Source: Lagopus muta
Taxonomy: Eukaryota > Chordata > Aves > Galliformes > Phasianidae
Length of the DNA: 64,000 nucleotides
Direction: 5' to 3'
Assembly: GCF_023343835.1 (NCBI RefSeq)
Contig: NC_064438.1
Location: forward strand, 13,993,077-14,057,076
The translations under genes and the position numbers were made by a program. Shown piece after piece: positions 47,065-57,712 of the stretch. The notes beneath the pieces were generated by a model, which was not told where the DNA came from, did not search any database, and saw only the letters and a program-made list of their open reading frames with translations. Each line of letters starts with the position of its first letter. Position 1 is the stretch's first letter.

Positions 47065-47400
47065 TCATGGAATCGTTTGAGCTGGAAGGGATCCTTATAG
47101 GCCATCTGGTCCAACTCCCCTGCAATGAACTGGGACACCTACACTAGATCAAATGCACAGAGCCCCATCCTGCCTGAACATGAATGTCTCCAGCGATGGG
47201 GCATCCACCACCTCTCTGGGCAACCCACACCAGAGCCTCACCCTCCTTACTATAAAAAACTTCTTCCTTATAACCATTCTAAATCTCCCCTCTTTTGGTT
47301 TGAAACCATTCCCCTTGTCCTATCACAACAGACCCTGCTAAAGAGTTTCTGCCCCTACTTTGTTACAGCCCTTTGCATAAACCCTGCTAAGGCAGGAACA
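47065..47400 (-). mobile_element. CR1 LINE fragment
   Basis: On + it reads CATGGAATCGTTTGAGCTGG, GATGGGGCATCCACCACCTC and CCCCTTGTCCTATCACAACA. Same tail type as the copy at 26358. Minus sense. Confidence 0.85.
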
Positions 47401-48214
47401 GCAGCAGCCAGATTGCAATGGAGGGGGCAAGAGATAAGAAAAAGAGTAGGAACGGGGGTAGAAGAAGTGGCAGGGAGTAGAACTTTTATTTTAAAATAAT
47501 AATTGTTTTTTAAATGTTGGTTATCTGCAATTGAACAGTGAGTATTTCCGTAACTAGGCTAGAAGGTGATGGCTAACAGAATCCAGATCAGTGCACCTGC
47601 AAAGAGGTTAGTTTTGTTTATCCATAAATATTTGATGTCCTAGCACCCAGTCTTTTAATTCCCTTGAACATATATCCTCAGAGAAACCACACACAGGGGT
47701 CAGCCTATCTGTCCCTTAGAATCTGAGCTCAAACTCTGAGCTCACAGATCCATGAATCACTTTCTCCAGATGCCCACTTCCCTTGAAGTACAAACTCCAG
47801 AGTCATGCATGGCACCGAGAGTGCAGCATCCCGGTTATGGAGGCACCCGGAAGGAAAGGCGATGGGGGAAGGGGCAAGGGATGGGAAAAAGAGAAAGGGA
47901 TCAGGAAATAGGGGGGACAGGAAAGGGCTCCTTGCCTGTGTGAGAAACCAAGAGGCGCACCGCAGCAGTCCCCTCCTCATTCAACCACAGCTGCAGCACA
48001 AAGTCTCCCACGCTCCCTCCGGGACCCCACGCTCTTCCCTCTCCCCCTTTCCAGGGCAGCCACCCCCACACCACGCAGGACCCTGCCCCAGAGCATCCCC
48101 CCTAGGCGGGCGTTTTACCATGGGCAGGGACACGCAGCCAGCACGGTAGGACCAGGACCCTCGTTCCCCCCATACGGACCCCTCATCCCTCCCCCAGGGA
48201 GCAGCAGCAGCAGG

Positions 48215-48235
48215 GCAACCTGGGAGACGTAGTTT
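48215..48235 (-). promoter_or_regulatory. ZNF143-like (SBS) motif, candidate DUSP-like promoter
   Basis: On the minus strand the sequence reads AACTACGTCTCCCAGGTTGC, close to the ZNF143/Staf motif ACTACAANTCCCAGNATGC found in many vertebrate core promoters. It lies in a GC-rich patch 3.4 kb upstream of the DUSP-like coding exon. Assignment to that gene is inference. Confidence 0.35.
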
Positions 48236-50136
48236 CAGCGCTAAGCGTGGCCCAGACATGCATGGGGGAGTCAGCCCTCCACCTCCCCTCCACTATGGGG
48301 GCACTGACTTCCCAAATCCTGCCTTTCATGCCCCTTGCTCCAAGCCCACCCATCCCACAGGCCCCCACTGCTTTTCCAGGCAAACAAGCAAACTGTGCTT
48401 TACCTCCAGGTTTCATGCCAGAAGGCATCCTGCTCTCAGTATTTTGTTTCCCTTTCTCTCTCTCTGCAACCACATTAAAAATATTCCTTAAAAGAAAAAG
48501 CTGCAATTGGCATAAGATCCTGCAAGTCCTGGAGCTGAGAAGTTTTAAAAAAGAAACATGTCGCACGGCAAAGTTTCACAATAAAATGATGAGATAAATA
48601 TTCATTAACTAGCATCATTATAAAACAGGCAGGCTCATTCCTTGTGAGGGAAGCTTAGATAGTCTCCAGTGCTCAAAAATTGTGAGACTAGCCAAAAAAT
48701 CTGAGCTGGAAGACAGCCAGTGCATAGCCAGGCTGAACGATGACAGCCCATAATCATTTTCGTCTCACAGCAGACAAATGGTGACAAGCATGTGTAATGC
48801 TCAGCATTAGCCTGATACCGATTTCCAGGCTGATTTCTTGAAGTACAAGAACTTGAACAGATAGTCATAAAATCACCAAATGAGGGAATAATTATCTTTG
48901 AGAGAGTCTCCTTGATGTCACCTGCCACAGCCCTAAGTAGGGCCACCATCAGGGCTGGATCCAAAGCTAGGTCCTGCTCAGAACCACATGGCAAGACCTT
49001 CTTCAGGCATGGAGATTCCCACCCAAGGTCTGACCACCCTCAGGATTATTTCCCTCTTCTCCTTCATACCAATTGCGTTTCTCTTGACATGCCCAAGGCT
49101 TATTGCTTCTTGCTGGTCAACAGTGTTCAACAGACTCTTCTTGCTGCATGTTGCTCTATTTCGGGGCAATTTGGTGAGTCTTTGATTCCTCTGCCAGAAA
49201 CCAGCCCAAATTACAGAGTTTTGCAGGGTCTGGGAGTTCTCATTGCACCACATGGTACGGTCTGCAAGGAGGAGACCCAGGCATGCACCACAGCAACAGG
49301 CTTTTCTCTCCTACACAAGCCCCTGTTTCTAGAGGAAGGATACCTGGATAAAGAGGCAGAGCTCTAACTGGGACAACTGAGGACACAGAGACTCAGATCA
49401 TTCAACATGTACCTGCCCTGCCCTCTAGATGAAGACGTGGGAATCCAGCACAGGCACATGTTGAGATTTCACCTTCAACTAACATTGCTTTCTTTTATCT
49501 TCCACTGCAGCATTTTCCTCTTCCTCCAGAAGTGCATTTCCGTGGTCAGTCCTCCAAGAGCATAAGGAAGCCATTTGGACAAGAGACGCAGCAGCGACAA
49601 GGGGACAACCGACCAGCCTTGCTAAGGCCATGGGGACATGCTGATGGAGAGTCAAGACGAACCCAGCCTTTCTACCCACCAGACTTAGCACAAGATGGAG
49701 CCATCCCCCTTCCTATGAATAGGCTTCTATGTGAGCTGTGCTCAAGAGTAAAATAAGTTACAATCCCCTCACCCTTTCCTCTTGAGGGAGCAGATCAGCA
49801 GGTGGGTTTATGTCTCAGTGAGGCTCATCTGGGGCAATAGTACACCTGCCCTGATGAGCACTTACTGGTTGGGTCCCCAGCTGCCCCCAGAATTCTCACA
49901 CAGCAGCTTTCCCTTCTGCATCACCCCCTCCAGTTTGATTTAAGGTTGGAGGCTTTAACTCATTCAGCATCCTTCTGTAAGTATTTCTCAGGTGACTGAT
50001 TTCCTCCTCCATTTCATTAGGGGCACCCAGCTCATGCTGTTCTCCCAGCAGAGGCCACACTCCACTTGTCACAGCTATCCCCAAACAGCTCTGTAATTCC
50101 TCCCCCCATCACAGCAAAGGCAAAGCCCAGGGGACA

Positions 50137-50142
50137 TTTATT
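50137..50142 (-). terminator. SYT8: Candidate SYT8 poly(A) signal
   Basis: AATAAA on the minus strand, about 1.1 kb past the SYT8 stop. It is the first canonical hexamer I found, but a CR1 tail lies between and a non-canonical nearer site is possible. Confidence 0.3.
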
Positions 50143-50829
50143 AAGAAACAGACACAGTAGCTTTTTATAGTTAAGCTTGGGTCATTAATCTCTATCAAGA
50201 GCTTTCATAATCTTCCTCAGGCTCACCGTATTTGTTTAACTCTCTGATAGTCACTGCATGGGTCTTGGGATAATTGCAGATTAACTGCTTTTCAATATTA
50301 ATGGCTCTTCATTAATGCTTTGAGCTCTCCCTACTCCAGAGCCTGCAGCTTCCTACAGGCTGCCTGGTGCAAATTACTTCCCTTTTGTAGTTTGAGGCCA
50401 AATACAGTGAAACAAGCCCAAATCTTTGTGCTATGGCTGTTTGTTTAACAAAGGAAGAAGGCTTTTCCAGGTGTATTTTGGAGTAAGAGCAATTTCTTTG
50501 CCAGGAACAGAGTGGGGTCAGTCAGTGTCTGTGCCAATCTGGCTTAAGTCTTCTCAACTGAATTAAAATTCTCTTAAGAGCAATCCCCTTCTTTGTCAGC
50601 TCATTGAAATACTAATTCAGGGAGCTGGGAGGCTCCTGAGGCTGCAGACAATGCAGAGGATCCACCTCAAAACAGGAGGGATTTTTAGTTACCCACCTTA
50701 AGGCACCCCGAGGAGGATGTGAGGGCACAAGCAGCACCTAGACTACATGAAACCCACAGAGAACTGACAAGACGGCTGCAACTCAGCCTTAATAAGCATA
50801 GCATTCACAAGGTGGTTTCCTAAGAGGGT

Positions 50830-51005
50830 GGGTCAAGAACTGGGATGGGCTGCCCAAGGAAGTGGTGCAGTTTCCCATACCTGGAGATATTTAAGAGATT
50901 TATGAACTAAGAGACATGGTTTGGTGGTGGGACCTATTAGGTCCAGCTGATGGTTGGAATCGTTGATCTTGAATGCCTTTTCCAACCTGTGATTCTATAA
51001 TAATA
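50830..51005 (+). mobile_element. CR1 LINE 3' fragment
   Basis: Plus-sense copy with GATGGGCTGCCCAAGGAAGT, GATGGTTGGAATCGTTGATC and CCAACCTGTGATTCTATAAT. It sits just past the SYT8 stop, antisense to SYT8, so may be part of its 3' UTR. Confidence 0.8.
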
Positions 51006-51221
51006 ATGTTCTATTCAAAAAATATCAAAGGACACAATGTTTTTCCATAAGCTTAAAGCTCTCTGTATTCATCCCCCAGCTGCGAGTGGCTGACACAAGC
51101 CAGCTCTGCATCCACATCACCCCCTCCAGCATCACCCAGGTGCAGAGCTGCATCCAGACACCTCTGAAAACCTTCATCCTGCCCAGTGATGAGTGAGCAA
51201 GGGTACCAGAGCTGCCTCTCG

Positions 51222-53659
51222 CTATCTGGTGGTCAGAGGCAGCTTGAGGTGGGATTTCAACCCCAGGGCCTTGTCCACCACATCAGGGGGCTGCAGGCTG
51301 TGCCACTGGGCGAGGGGACGCCGTGGGTTGGACAGCATGTCAGACCAGTGCTGCAGCTGGTTACCAGTGGCCCGACAGCCCAGGAAGAGTTTGCCGATGG
51401 GCTCATTCTTGGTCACTTTGTCATAGTCCCAGACGGAGATGACCACATCCACATTCTGGTGGGGACACAGGAAAAGCTGTCAGTTGGACTTTCATCAGAG
51501 CAGGGGCCTGCTCAGCCTTGGGCATTGAAGAGAAACCCACCTGAATCTGATTGAAAGGCACCTCAAAGACAAATGCCTCATTGAAATAAGGGCTCAAAGT
51601 ATTTTTCTTCACATTCGTCTTCTTCTTCTTCCACTTCTTCTTGTTCAAGATGAGATGCACCTTGACAAAAGGATCTGAGGAGAGAATGGACATGGCTCCA
51701 CACCAAGAGTCCTTGAGGTTTTACAGGTCTTGGTGCTATCAATAGCACCAGGTAGAGAGATGTGAGTGCAAGCAGACCCTGCTTACCTGAGAGCCCATGA
51801 GAGTCCATCCGCTTCAGCTTCTTGGCCTCAAGGATGAGCACTGTCAGCTTGCCAGCACTGGGGACATAGCGCAGTGAGAAGCAGATCTCACCCAGCCGCT
51901 CTTGCTGATAGAGAGAGGGGCCAGTGAGCAGGGGACTCTCAAAGCAAAGGATACCCACTGTTTTCTCTCACTGTGGAGTGGTGGAAAGAAAAGCAGCACC
52001 ACATCTCACCCCATGATGTGTCCCACCTGCTAGGACCAACCTCCACTTTGCTGGCCACCACTAGGTCACTCCACTGCTCAATGATGTGCTGCAAGCTGAC
52101 ACTGGCCAGGGGCAGGCGGACCTCGCCAATGATGTCATGCTTGGCAAAGCGGTTGAAGTCGAAGATCTGCATCACCAGCGTGGCCTCGGACACCTCTGCC
52201 TGGGGCACCTGCAGGAAAAAAACCAGCAACCCAACCTCACTCCCTGTCACATGCAATGGTGGGACAGACACAACAGCAGGTCTTTCTGTTGCTTTCCCAC
52301 CCTGGTAGCAAAGGAATCCTCATAGTAATCATCAGCAGCTGTTGCTTCCTACCTGGAAAGAGAAGCTCTCGTTGAAGACAGGGTTCAGAGTCTTGCGGTA
52401 AACTTTGGTCTCATACTTCTTTCTCATATCTGATGTCAGGTAGACAATAGCGTAGGGATCAGATGTGCCACCACTGTCCATGGCCTTCAGATCAGCTGCC
52501 TGCTTCACACCAACTTTCAGCTTAAAAGGAACAATGTGTGAGGTCATTGTGTGGAGGATAGTGACAGGTGACAAGCAAGCAAGTGCAGCAAGGAGGATGT
52601 CAATCCCACCATGTCAGTATGCCAGCTGGGTACAGAGGTGCACCCGGTATGGATGCCTGGGTCCTGCTGGACACCAAAGGATTCTGCCAGAGCACAGCCT
52701 TGCAGCAGCCTCACCTCCTGTGCACGGAAATTGTACTCCAGAGAATACTGAAGCCTTCCTCTTCCTGTCTCCTCTGGGCCCTGCTCCAGGGCCTCCATCT
52801 CAGGTTGCACCTATGTCAAAGAGCAACACAACCCTCAGAACAAGGTTCCAGAGCTTTATGTTTCCCCATACTAAGTGGCATGGATGGGACACCCAGGTCT
52901 GAAAGCCCATGGTGACAAAGTTCACATTCCCGCTCTCCATCCTGGCATGATGCATCGTATGGATCAATTTGCTCTAAAATCACATTTAAAAGAGTCTCCC
53001 CCACAATCCCAACCCAATTGTACACCCACAAGCAGTCCCACCACTCTGGGCATGTCGTGGGGAGATGGGCATCACAGAGCAAACCTCCCTGCTAGGAGAG
53101 CTGCAGGGGACAGGAGAAAGCAGAACGCACAAGGCTAGCTGTGGTGGAGCCATTGAAGGTGAGCAAGCCAACTTTCTCCTTTTTCTTGGGCTTCTTCTTG
53201 CCACAGCAGCACCTGATGATGCAGATGAGGAAGAGGAGGAGAACAGCCACTGCCACTGCCACAACAATGAGTGCCCATCTGGGTACTGGTGCAATGAAGT
53301 AAACAGAAGAGTTAAAACCAAACAAAACCACACAAAGTGCATTTACAATGCCCTCCTCGTGTTTCGGCATTACAAAGATGTGTCTTGGGGCTTGAGCTTA
53401 AAATCCTGGAGAAGATCACTAGGATCACCAAATCCAACTGCAGTCCAACCCCATCATTCTCACTGAACTATGCCCCTCAGTGCCACATCTACCCATTTCT
53501 TGAATACTTTCCAAAGAAAAAGGGGCAAGCCCAGCTGGACTCACATGGGATGTGGCTGACAAAGCCATCAAGGAAGCCTGGTGGAGCTGTGGTGGTAACC
53601 ACTGCACTAGCAGGGGGTGGGGAGGCCGTAGCCCAGCCGTTCCTCTGTGACTTGGCCAT
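51222..53659 (-). CDS. SYT8: Synaptotagmin 8 (SYT8), eight coding exons
   Basis: Coding exons, 5' to 3': 53545-53659, 53131-53285, 52715-52810, 52353-52520, 52041-52208, 51787-51904, 51541-51674, 51222-51455. Phases agree and give 1188 nt, 395 aa (human about 401). A short N-terminus is followed by a membrane segment at residues 42-62 ([20 protein letters not shown]), a palmitoylatable CCC and a basic stretch KKKPKKKEK, then C2A (about 108-230) and C2B (about 237-380). C2A Ca2+ positions are D137, D143, D195, N197, D203; C2B positions are D268, D274, D328, D330, E336. Most acidic ligands are therefore present. The C2B polybasic run KKKWKKKK and the WHSLQ C-terminal motif are also there. Synaptotagmins are Ca2+/phospholipid/SNARE-binding regulators of exocytosis. 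The start exon opens at an acceptor at 53677, so upstream exons are non-coding; donors at 54268 and 54843 are candidates. The next gene inward, TNNI2, supports the identity over other SYTs. Confidence 0.9.
53398..53515 (-). mobile_element. CR1 LINE 3' fragment in SYT8 intron
   Basis: On + it reads AGATCACTAGGATCACCAAA, CTGCAGTCCAACCCCATC and CAGTGCCACATCTACCCATT. It fills about half of the 259-bp intron between the first two coding exons of SYT8. Confidence 0.75.
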
Positions 53660-53676
53660 GGCAGAGTGCAAGTGAC

Positions 53677-56040
53677 CTGAGGGCACAAACAAAATGAGCA
53701 GGGGTGGGGATTTCATATGCAGAAGTTCACATGCTGCAAGTAGCACAGAGTTCTAATGAGAGTAAACACAATTAAAATGTTAAGATAAAGCCCAGAGTAA
53801 GCATTTAGGGCTCTGCCGCATAGGAAATGAAGTGTGAAACGGAGTGGAGCAGTTCCCTGGGCAAGGCGGGCTCTGCTCAAGCAGTCTTTTCATTTAATCC
53901 CCATCCCCTCTCAGCAGCCAATTCCTGATGTCATATAGCCTCTCCTTCTCTCCTTCCCCTCTTGCAGGCTCAGGCTTGGCTCTATCACCCCAGCCAGGCT
54001 GTTGCCCACATGCCACGTGGCAGCAATGCCACCACACTGGTTCACAAACTGAGCCAGTCTGACTTGTGCACATGGTGAGGACCAAGCAGAAACTTCAGTT
54101 TGTTCAACTGGATGCTGAAGCCAGCCAGAGGATATCTCACACTAGGAAGATTCAAAGGGACCAGAAAACACCCCCAATAGGCTCCTGGAGGCCAGCCTCT
54201 ATCAAACCTCAGCCCAGGGCACTCCTTCCAGTGCTGTGACGAGGGCCAGCAGGTATGCAAGTATTTACCTTGGCCACACCAGCACTGTGAGGCTCCTCAT
54301 ACAGAGATGATCTTTAATTTTTTAATGAGGCTTTGCTGTCTGTAACTGCAGGGATAAAGAGTTGCTCTCTATCTCCACTGGGGCAGCGGGATGTGGGACA
54401 TATTACCTGCACAGAGTCATCTATATGGGATATCCGTGCCATCAGGGATGCAATTTCAGCTCACAGACTTCCCACACGGTTTTTATGGATAGAACCTCCT
54501 GTTCCTCCACACAGAAATCAGCAGCCTGGTGACAGACCTGTGCTATTTAGGAGGCTCCAGGCTCAAGCTTCAGATTGTGACAGCGGGTGGACATAGCAGC
54601 GGCAAGCAGGTGCCCATACAGCACAAATTCAGATGTTTCATCATGCTTTTTCCACCAGACCCTAAAGGACTATCCTTCCATCAGCCCTCATTAAAAGGAG
54701 AAGTTCATCCTAGCTCTGGGGTGTGACCCAAGCTACTGTTTTGGGACAATGGAGACGTGGTCTGGGAACATCGAGTATCCTGGCTTCTGCAAAAGGTCTT
54801 AGAGAGCCCTGCCCTTCTCCCCTAAACCCAAAACCAGACTTACCAGTGTGTTGTTTCCAACCTCAGTCTCCTTTCCTCTCTGCTTGGTCTCCTGCTCCAG
54901 CCACAGTGCATGGTAGGAACATGCTGGGGACAAGAGAGGTCCCTGCCAGGAATAGAGCTATAGGCACAAAAAAGACATTGGCTTTCCCATGCACAGTGCA
55001 ACCCAAACTGGAAAGTCTGCTTTGCCAACCCAGGAACCTGTGGGCCCCACCTTCCTGCTGACCCAAGCTGTGCTCACGCAGGCGAAAAGTCAGCAGGGAA
55101 CTCCCAGCCTAAGCAGGAAGAAAAACCTGTGCTCCTGGCTGAAGAAAACTGCCCTGGAAAAATTCAGTTCTCCAAGATATCCCAGTATAAGTGCTAGGAT
55201 ATGCACAGCACGTGGCTCTGTGAACTTAGCGCAAGGGGTAAGTACACAGAGTGATTTCAGCAGCATCCCCATCTCATATTTATTCTTACACATTTCTTCC
55301 CTTGTGTTCCTGCTGCATGGAGGAAAAAGAGGTGGTGTGGGGATATTTAGACACCAAAAATTCAGCACTTAGAGGGCAAGAGGCACTGGCACAGGCTGCC
55401 CAGAGAAACTGTGGATGTTCCATCCCTGGAGGGGCTCAAAGCCAGGCTGGATGGGGCCCTGGGCAGCCTGAGCTGGTGGGGGGCAGCCCTGCACAAGGCA
55501 GGGAACTGGGTGGGCTGTAAGATCCCTTCCGATCCAAGCCACTCTGTGATTCTACAATACTTTTTGCTCTGTATTAGGAAGAGTTAGAGGGTGCACAGAA
55601 GAAATATATAGGAGAAATTTGGGTTAAAGGGAACATATCCAATAAAAGCACTCAGGGAAAAAGCTGTGCATGCTGAGTACGTCAGTGGTGCTGTCTGCAG
55701 AAGCGAAGCATCTTGGTGAAGCAGTATTGCATGGCAGCAAGACCCCTGTTGCAGCCCATGAGAGGTGATTTAGTAATATGTGGCAATAGCCCCAGTTTTC
55801 TGCAAAGTCCTAAAAATGGCACAGCAAAATTACAGATTTTGCACTTTGTCCCTCCTGAATAGGAACTCCTGTGCTTTTTGGTCAAAAACACGACAGCTAT
55901 GCACACAAGGGCTAGGAAATGAGAGATGTACCTACAAAAATAAACCTAATTGCAGTGCTTGTGGGCAGCAAGCAGAAATAAAATAAAAGCTGGTCAGGAG
56001 GCCGATGTAGAAATGCAGCCAGGCATGCAGCCAGCCCGCA
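53677..56040. other. SYT8 5' region and gap to the nucleotidase promoter
   Basis: No coding exon is recognised. SYT8 5' non-coding exons should be here: minus-strand donors GTAAAT at 54263-54268 and GTAAGT at 54838-54843 are plausible exon ends. A plus-sense CR1 tail is at 55372-55565. SYT8 and the nucleotidase gene are divergent, so this interval must contain the start region of SYT8 and upstream DNA of the other gene. Confidence 0.4.
55372..55565 (+). mobile_element. CR1 LINE 3' fragment
   Basis: Plus-sense copy with GGCACAGGCTGCCCAGAGAA, GGCTGGATGGGGCCCTGGGC and CCACTCTGTGATTCTACA. Well preserved 3' end, 5'-truncated. Confidence 0.85.
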
Positions 56041-56046
56041 GGGCTG

Positions 56047-56195
56047 ACTACAAATCCCATCACGCCAGGGGAAGGGCTGTGCCTCACACGCAGCTGCCTG
56101 CTTCCTGCTGGCCCCAGAGAGATATAAGCAGCAGCACCTGGGTGGAGTGGGACAGAGGAGTGGATGCTGCGTTAGATGAGGAGACAGCGCTGGTG
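56047..56195 (+). promoter_or_regulatory. Promoter and non-coding exon 1 of the CN-I nucleotidase gene
   Basis: Three elements are in order on +: a ZNF143-like motif ACTACAAATCCCATCACGCC (56047-56066), a TATA-like GATATAAGCAG (TATAAG at 56123-56128) and an E-box CACCTG (56136-56141). A short exon ending at 56195 before a consensus donor (GGTG/GTGAGT) follows at the right distance for a start near 56150. The next acceptor (TTTTCTCTCATTTGAG, ending 57698) precedes the ATG exon. The arrangement is inferred, with no transcript evidence. Confidence 0.5.
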
Positions 56196-56314
56196 GTGAG
56201 TTTGGACCTTTGTTCTAGCAAGCCTCAGCTGCTTCTTTCCCAGCTGGAGGCACACTGTGTTTGCTCTTTGCTATGCTGCAGGGAGCTGCAAGCATCCACC
56301 ATGGATGCTTTTCC

Positions 56315-56356
56315 GTGTGTGTGTATATATATACATATATATACACACACACACAC
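56315..56356. repeat. (TG)n(TA)n(CA)n microsatellite
   Basis: Alternating purine-pyrimidine run that reads GTGTGTGTATATATATAC and then ACATATATATACACACAC, nearly self-complementary. It lies in the first intron of the nucleotidase gene. Confidence 0.9.
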
Positions 56357-56833
56357 GGTGCTGTGTGCATGTGTAGCTATGTGTATAGATATTATAGACA
56401 TATCTGTATAAATGCTGTCTGTAAATACTATAGGCAGATAAAGAGGAATGAGAAATCAGGCATGGTCTTCCCAATTTCAAGGGATGGAGCAAAAATTAAT
56501 AGGCTTGCTCTCCTTCCGCGAAGAGCAGCTCGGCTCCACCTCCTCTCCTTTCACTTTCACTTTAAGAAAAGGGAAGAGGAGTCCCAGAAACACAGCATGT
56601 GTTAAGAGCTGCCACTTGGATGGAATCTCTACAGGGGACATTTGTCCCTGCTGAGATATGGGCTGGTGGCTGTTACCCCACGGCTCTGTGGGAGGAGAAC
56701 CTTCCCCACACAGGATGTGGGTGGAGGAAGTAGGGTGATGCTTTGCAACGCAGGGATATAGAAGCATCAAGCTCCTTGCAGATCATGCACCTATATACAT
56801 TACATAGAGAATCTGTGATATATAAAATCTGTG

Positions 56834-56868
56834 ATATATTATATACACACACACATATATATATATAT
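56834..56868. repeat. (CA)n(TA)n microsatellite
   Basis: ATACACACACACATATATAT-type alternating run, second such tract in the same intron. Confidence 0.9.
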
Positions 56869-57712
56869 CCTGTAACATATCTCTTTTCCTACATACCTCC
56901 AAAGGGATCAGTGGATGGGGTGTCAGTTCGTGCTGAGTCTAACAGTGGTTACTCAGCTCAGCTGCATGAGCAGGCCAAGGGCAGAAATGCAGCCAAGAGG
57001 CAAATTCCAGACATGCAGTGACAGCTCAATGAAGTAGGCATGTCAGTCTTAATAAAAAGCCTGAAAAAATAAGGTGAGGTAGAGGAAATCTGAAGTCCTC
57101 CAGCAGCAAGCACAGCAGGACAACAAGGAGGGTGAAGTCTACGCCATGCACTTTCCTTCTGGTCTAGGCATGCACAGCCTCCCATTTCATTGATCAAGTA
57201 GCACATTAAATGGGAAATGAGGTTTTAACTCCCTTGCCAATCCCAGCACATCTGTGCAGAGCCGTTATTGCCTCCTCTGCTCCTCAGAGAAACCCCACAG
57301 CATATTTGTAGGAGCTGTGGGAATGGGAGCCATTCCCAGTCCACAGGCTGAATCCCTCAAGTCCACTTATAGCACCAACTAGTGCAGAGAAATGAAGCAT
57401 ATGGTGAGATGGTTACAGAAGCCACAGAACCTGGTGTGCAAAAATAGCAGTGCGCAGCACCCCAAGAATGCATTCTGCCAGACATGGGTAAGCCCAGCCT
57501 GCACAGATAGCTGTGGTGTAGGGGATCCTGCATATGCATAGGTCTTCAACACCGCGATCTTGTTTATATGTAGATAGAAAATCATCTTTCAGACAAAAAC
57601 TACCAGGAATCACAGTAAGGAAGCAAGCTAGAAGCTTAGCTGGATATTTCAGGTCTTTTATTACATGCTCAGTTCAATGGTGTTTTCTCTCATTTGAGGC
57701 TGAAATTGGAAG

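Larger units (their letters stand above)
44821..51221. other. DUSP-like gene 5' region and interval to SYT8
   Basis: No coding exon is recognised. The stretch should hold the non-coding 5' exon(s) of the DUSP-like gene (transcribed leftward) and the SYT8 3' UTR. A GC-rich patch at about 47980-48330 with a ZNF143-like motif is the best promoter candidate for the DUSP-like gene. CR1 fragments lie at 47065-47400 and 50830-51005. A purine-rich tract lies at 45701-45780 and a (TTTTG)n run at 46561-46590. Confidence 0.45.
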
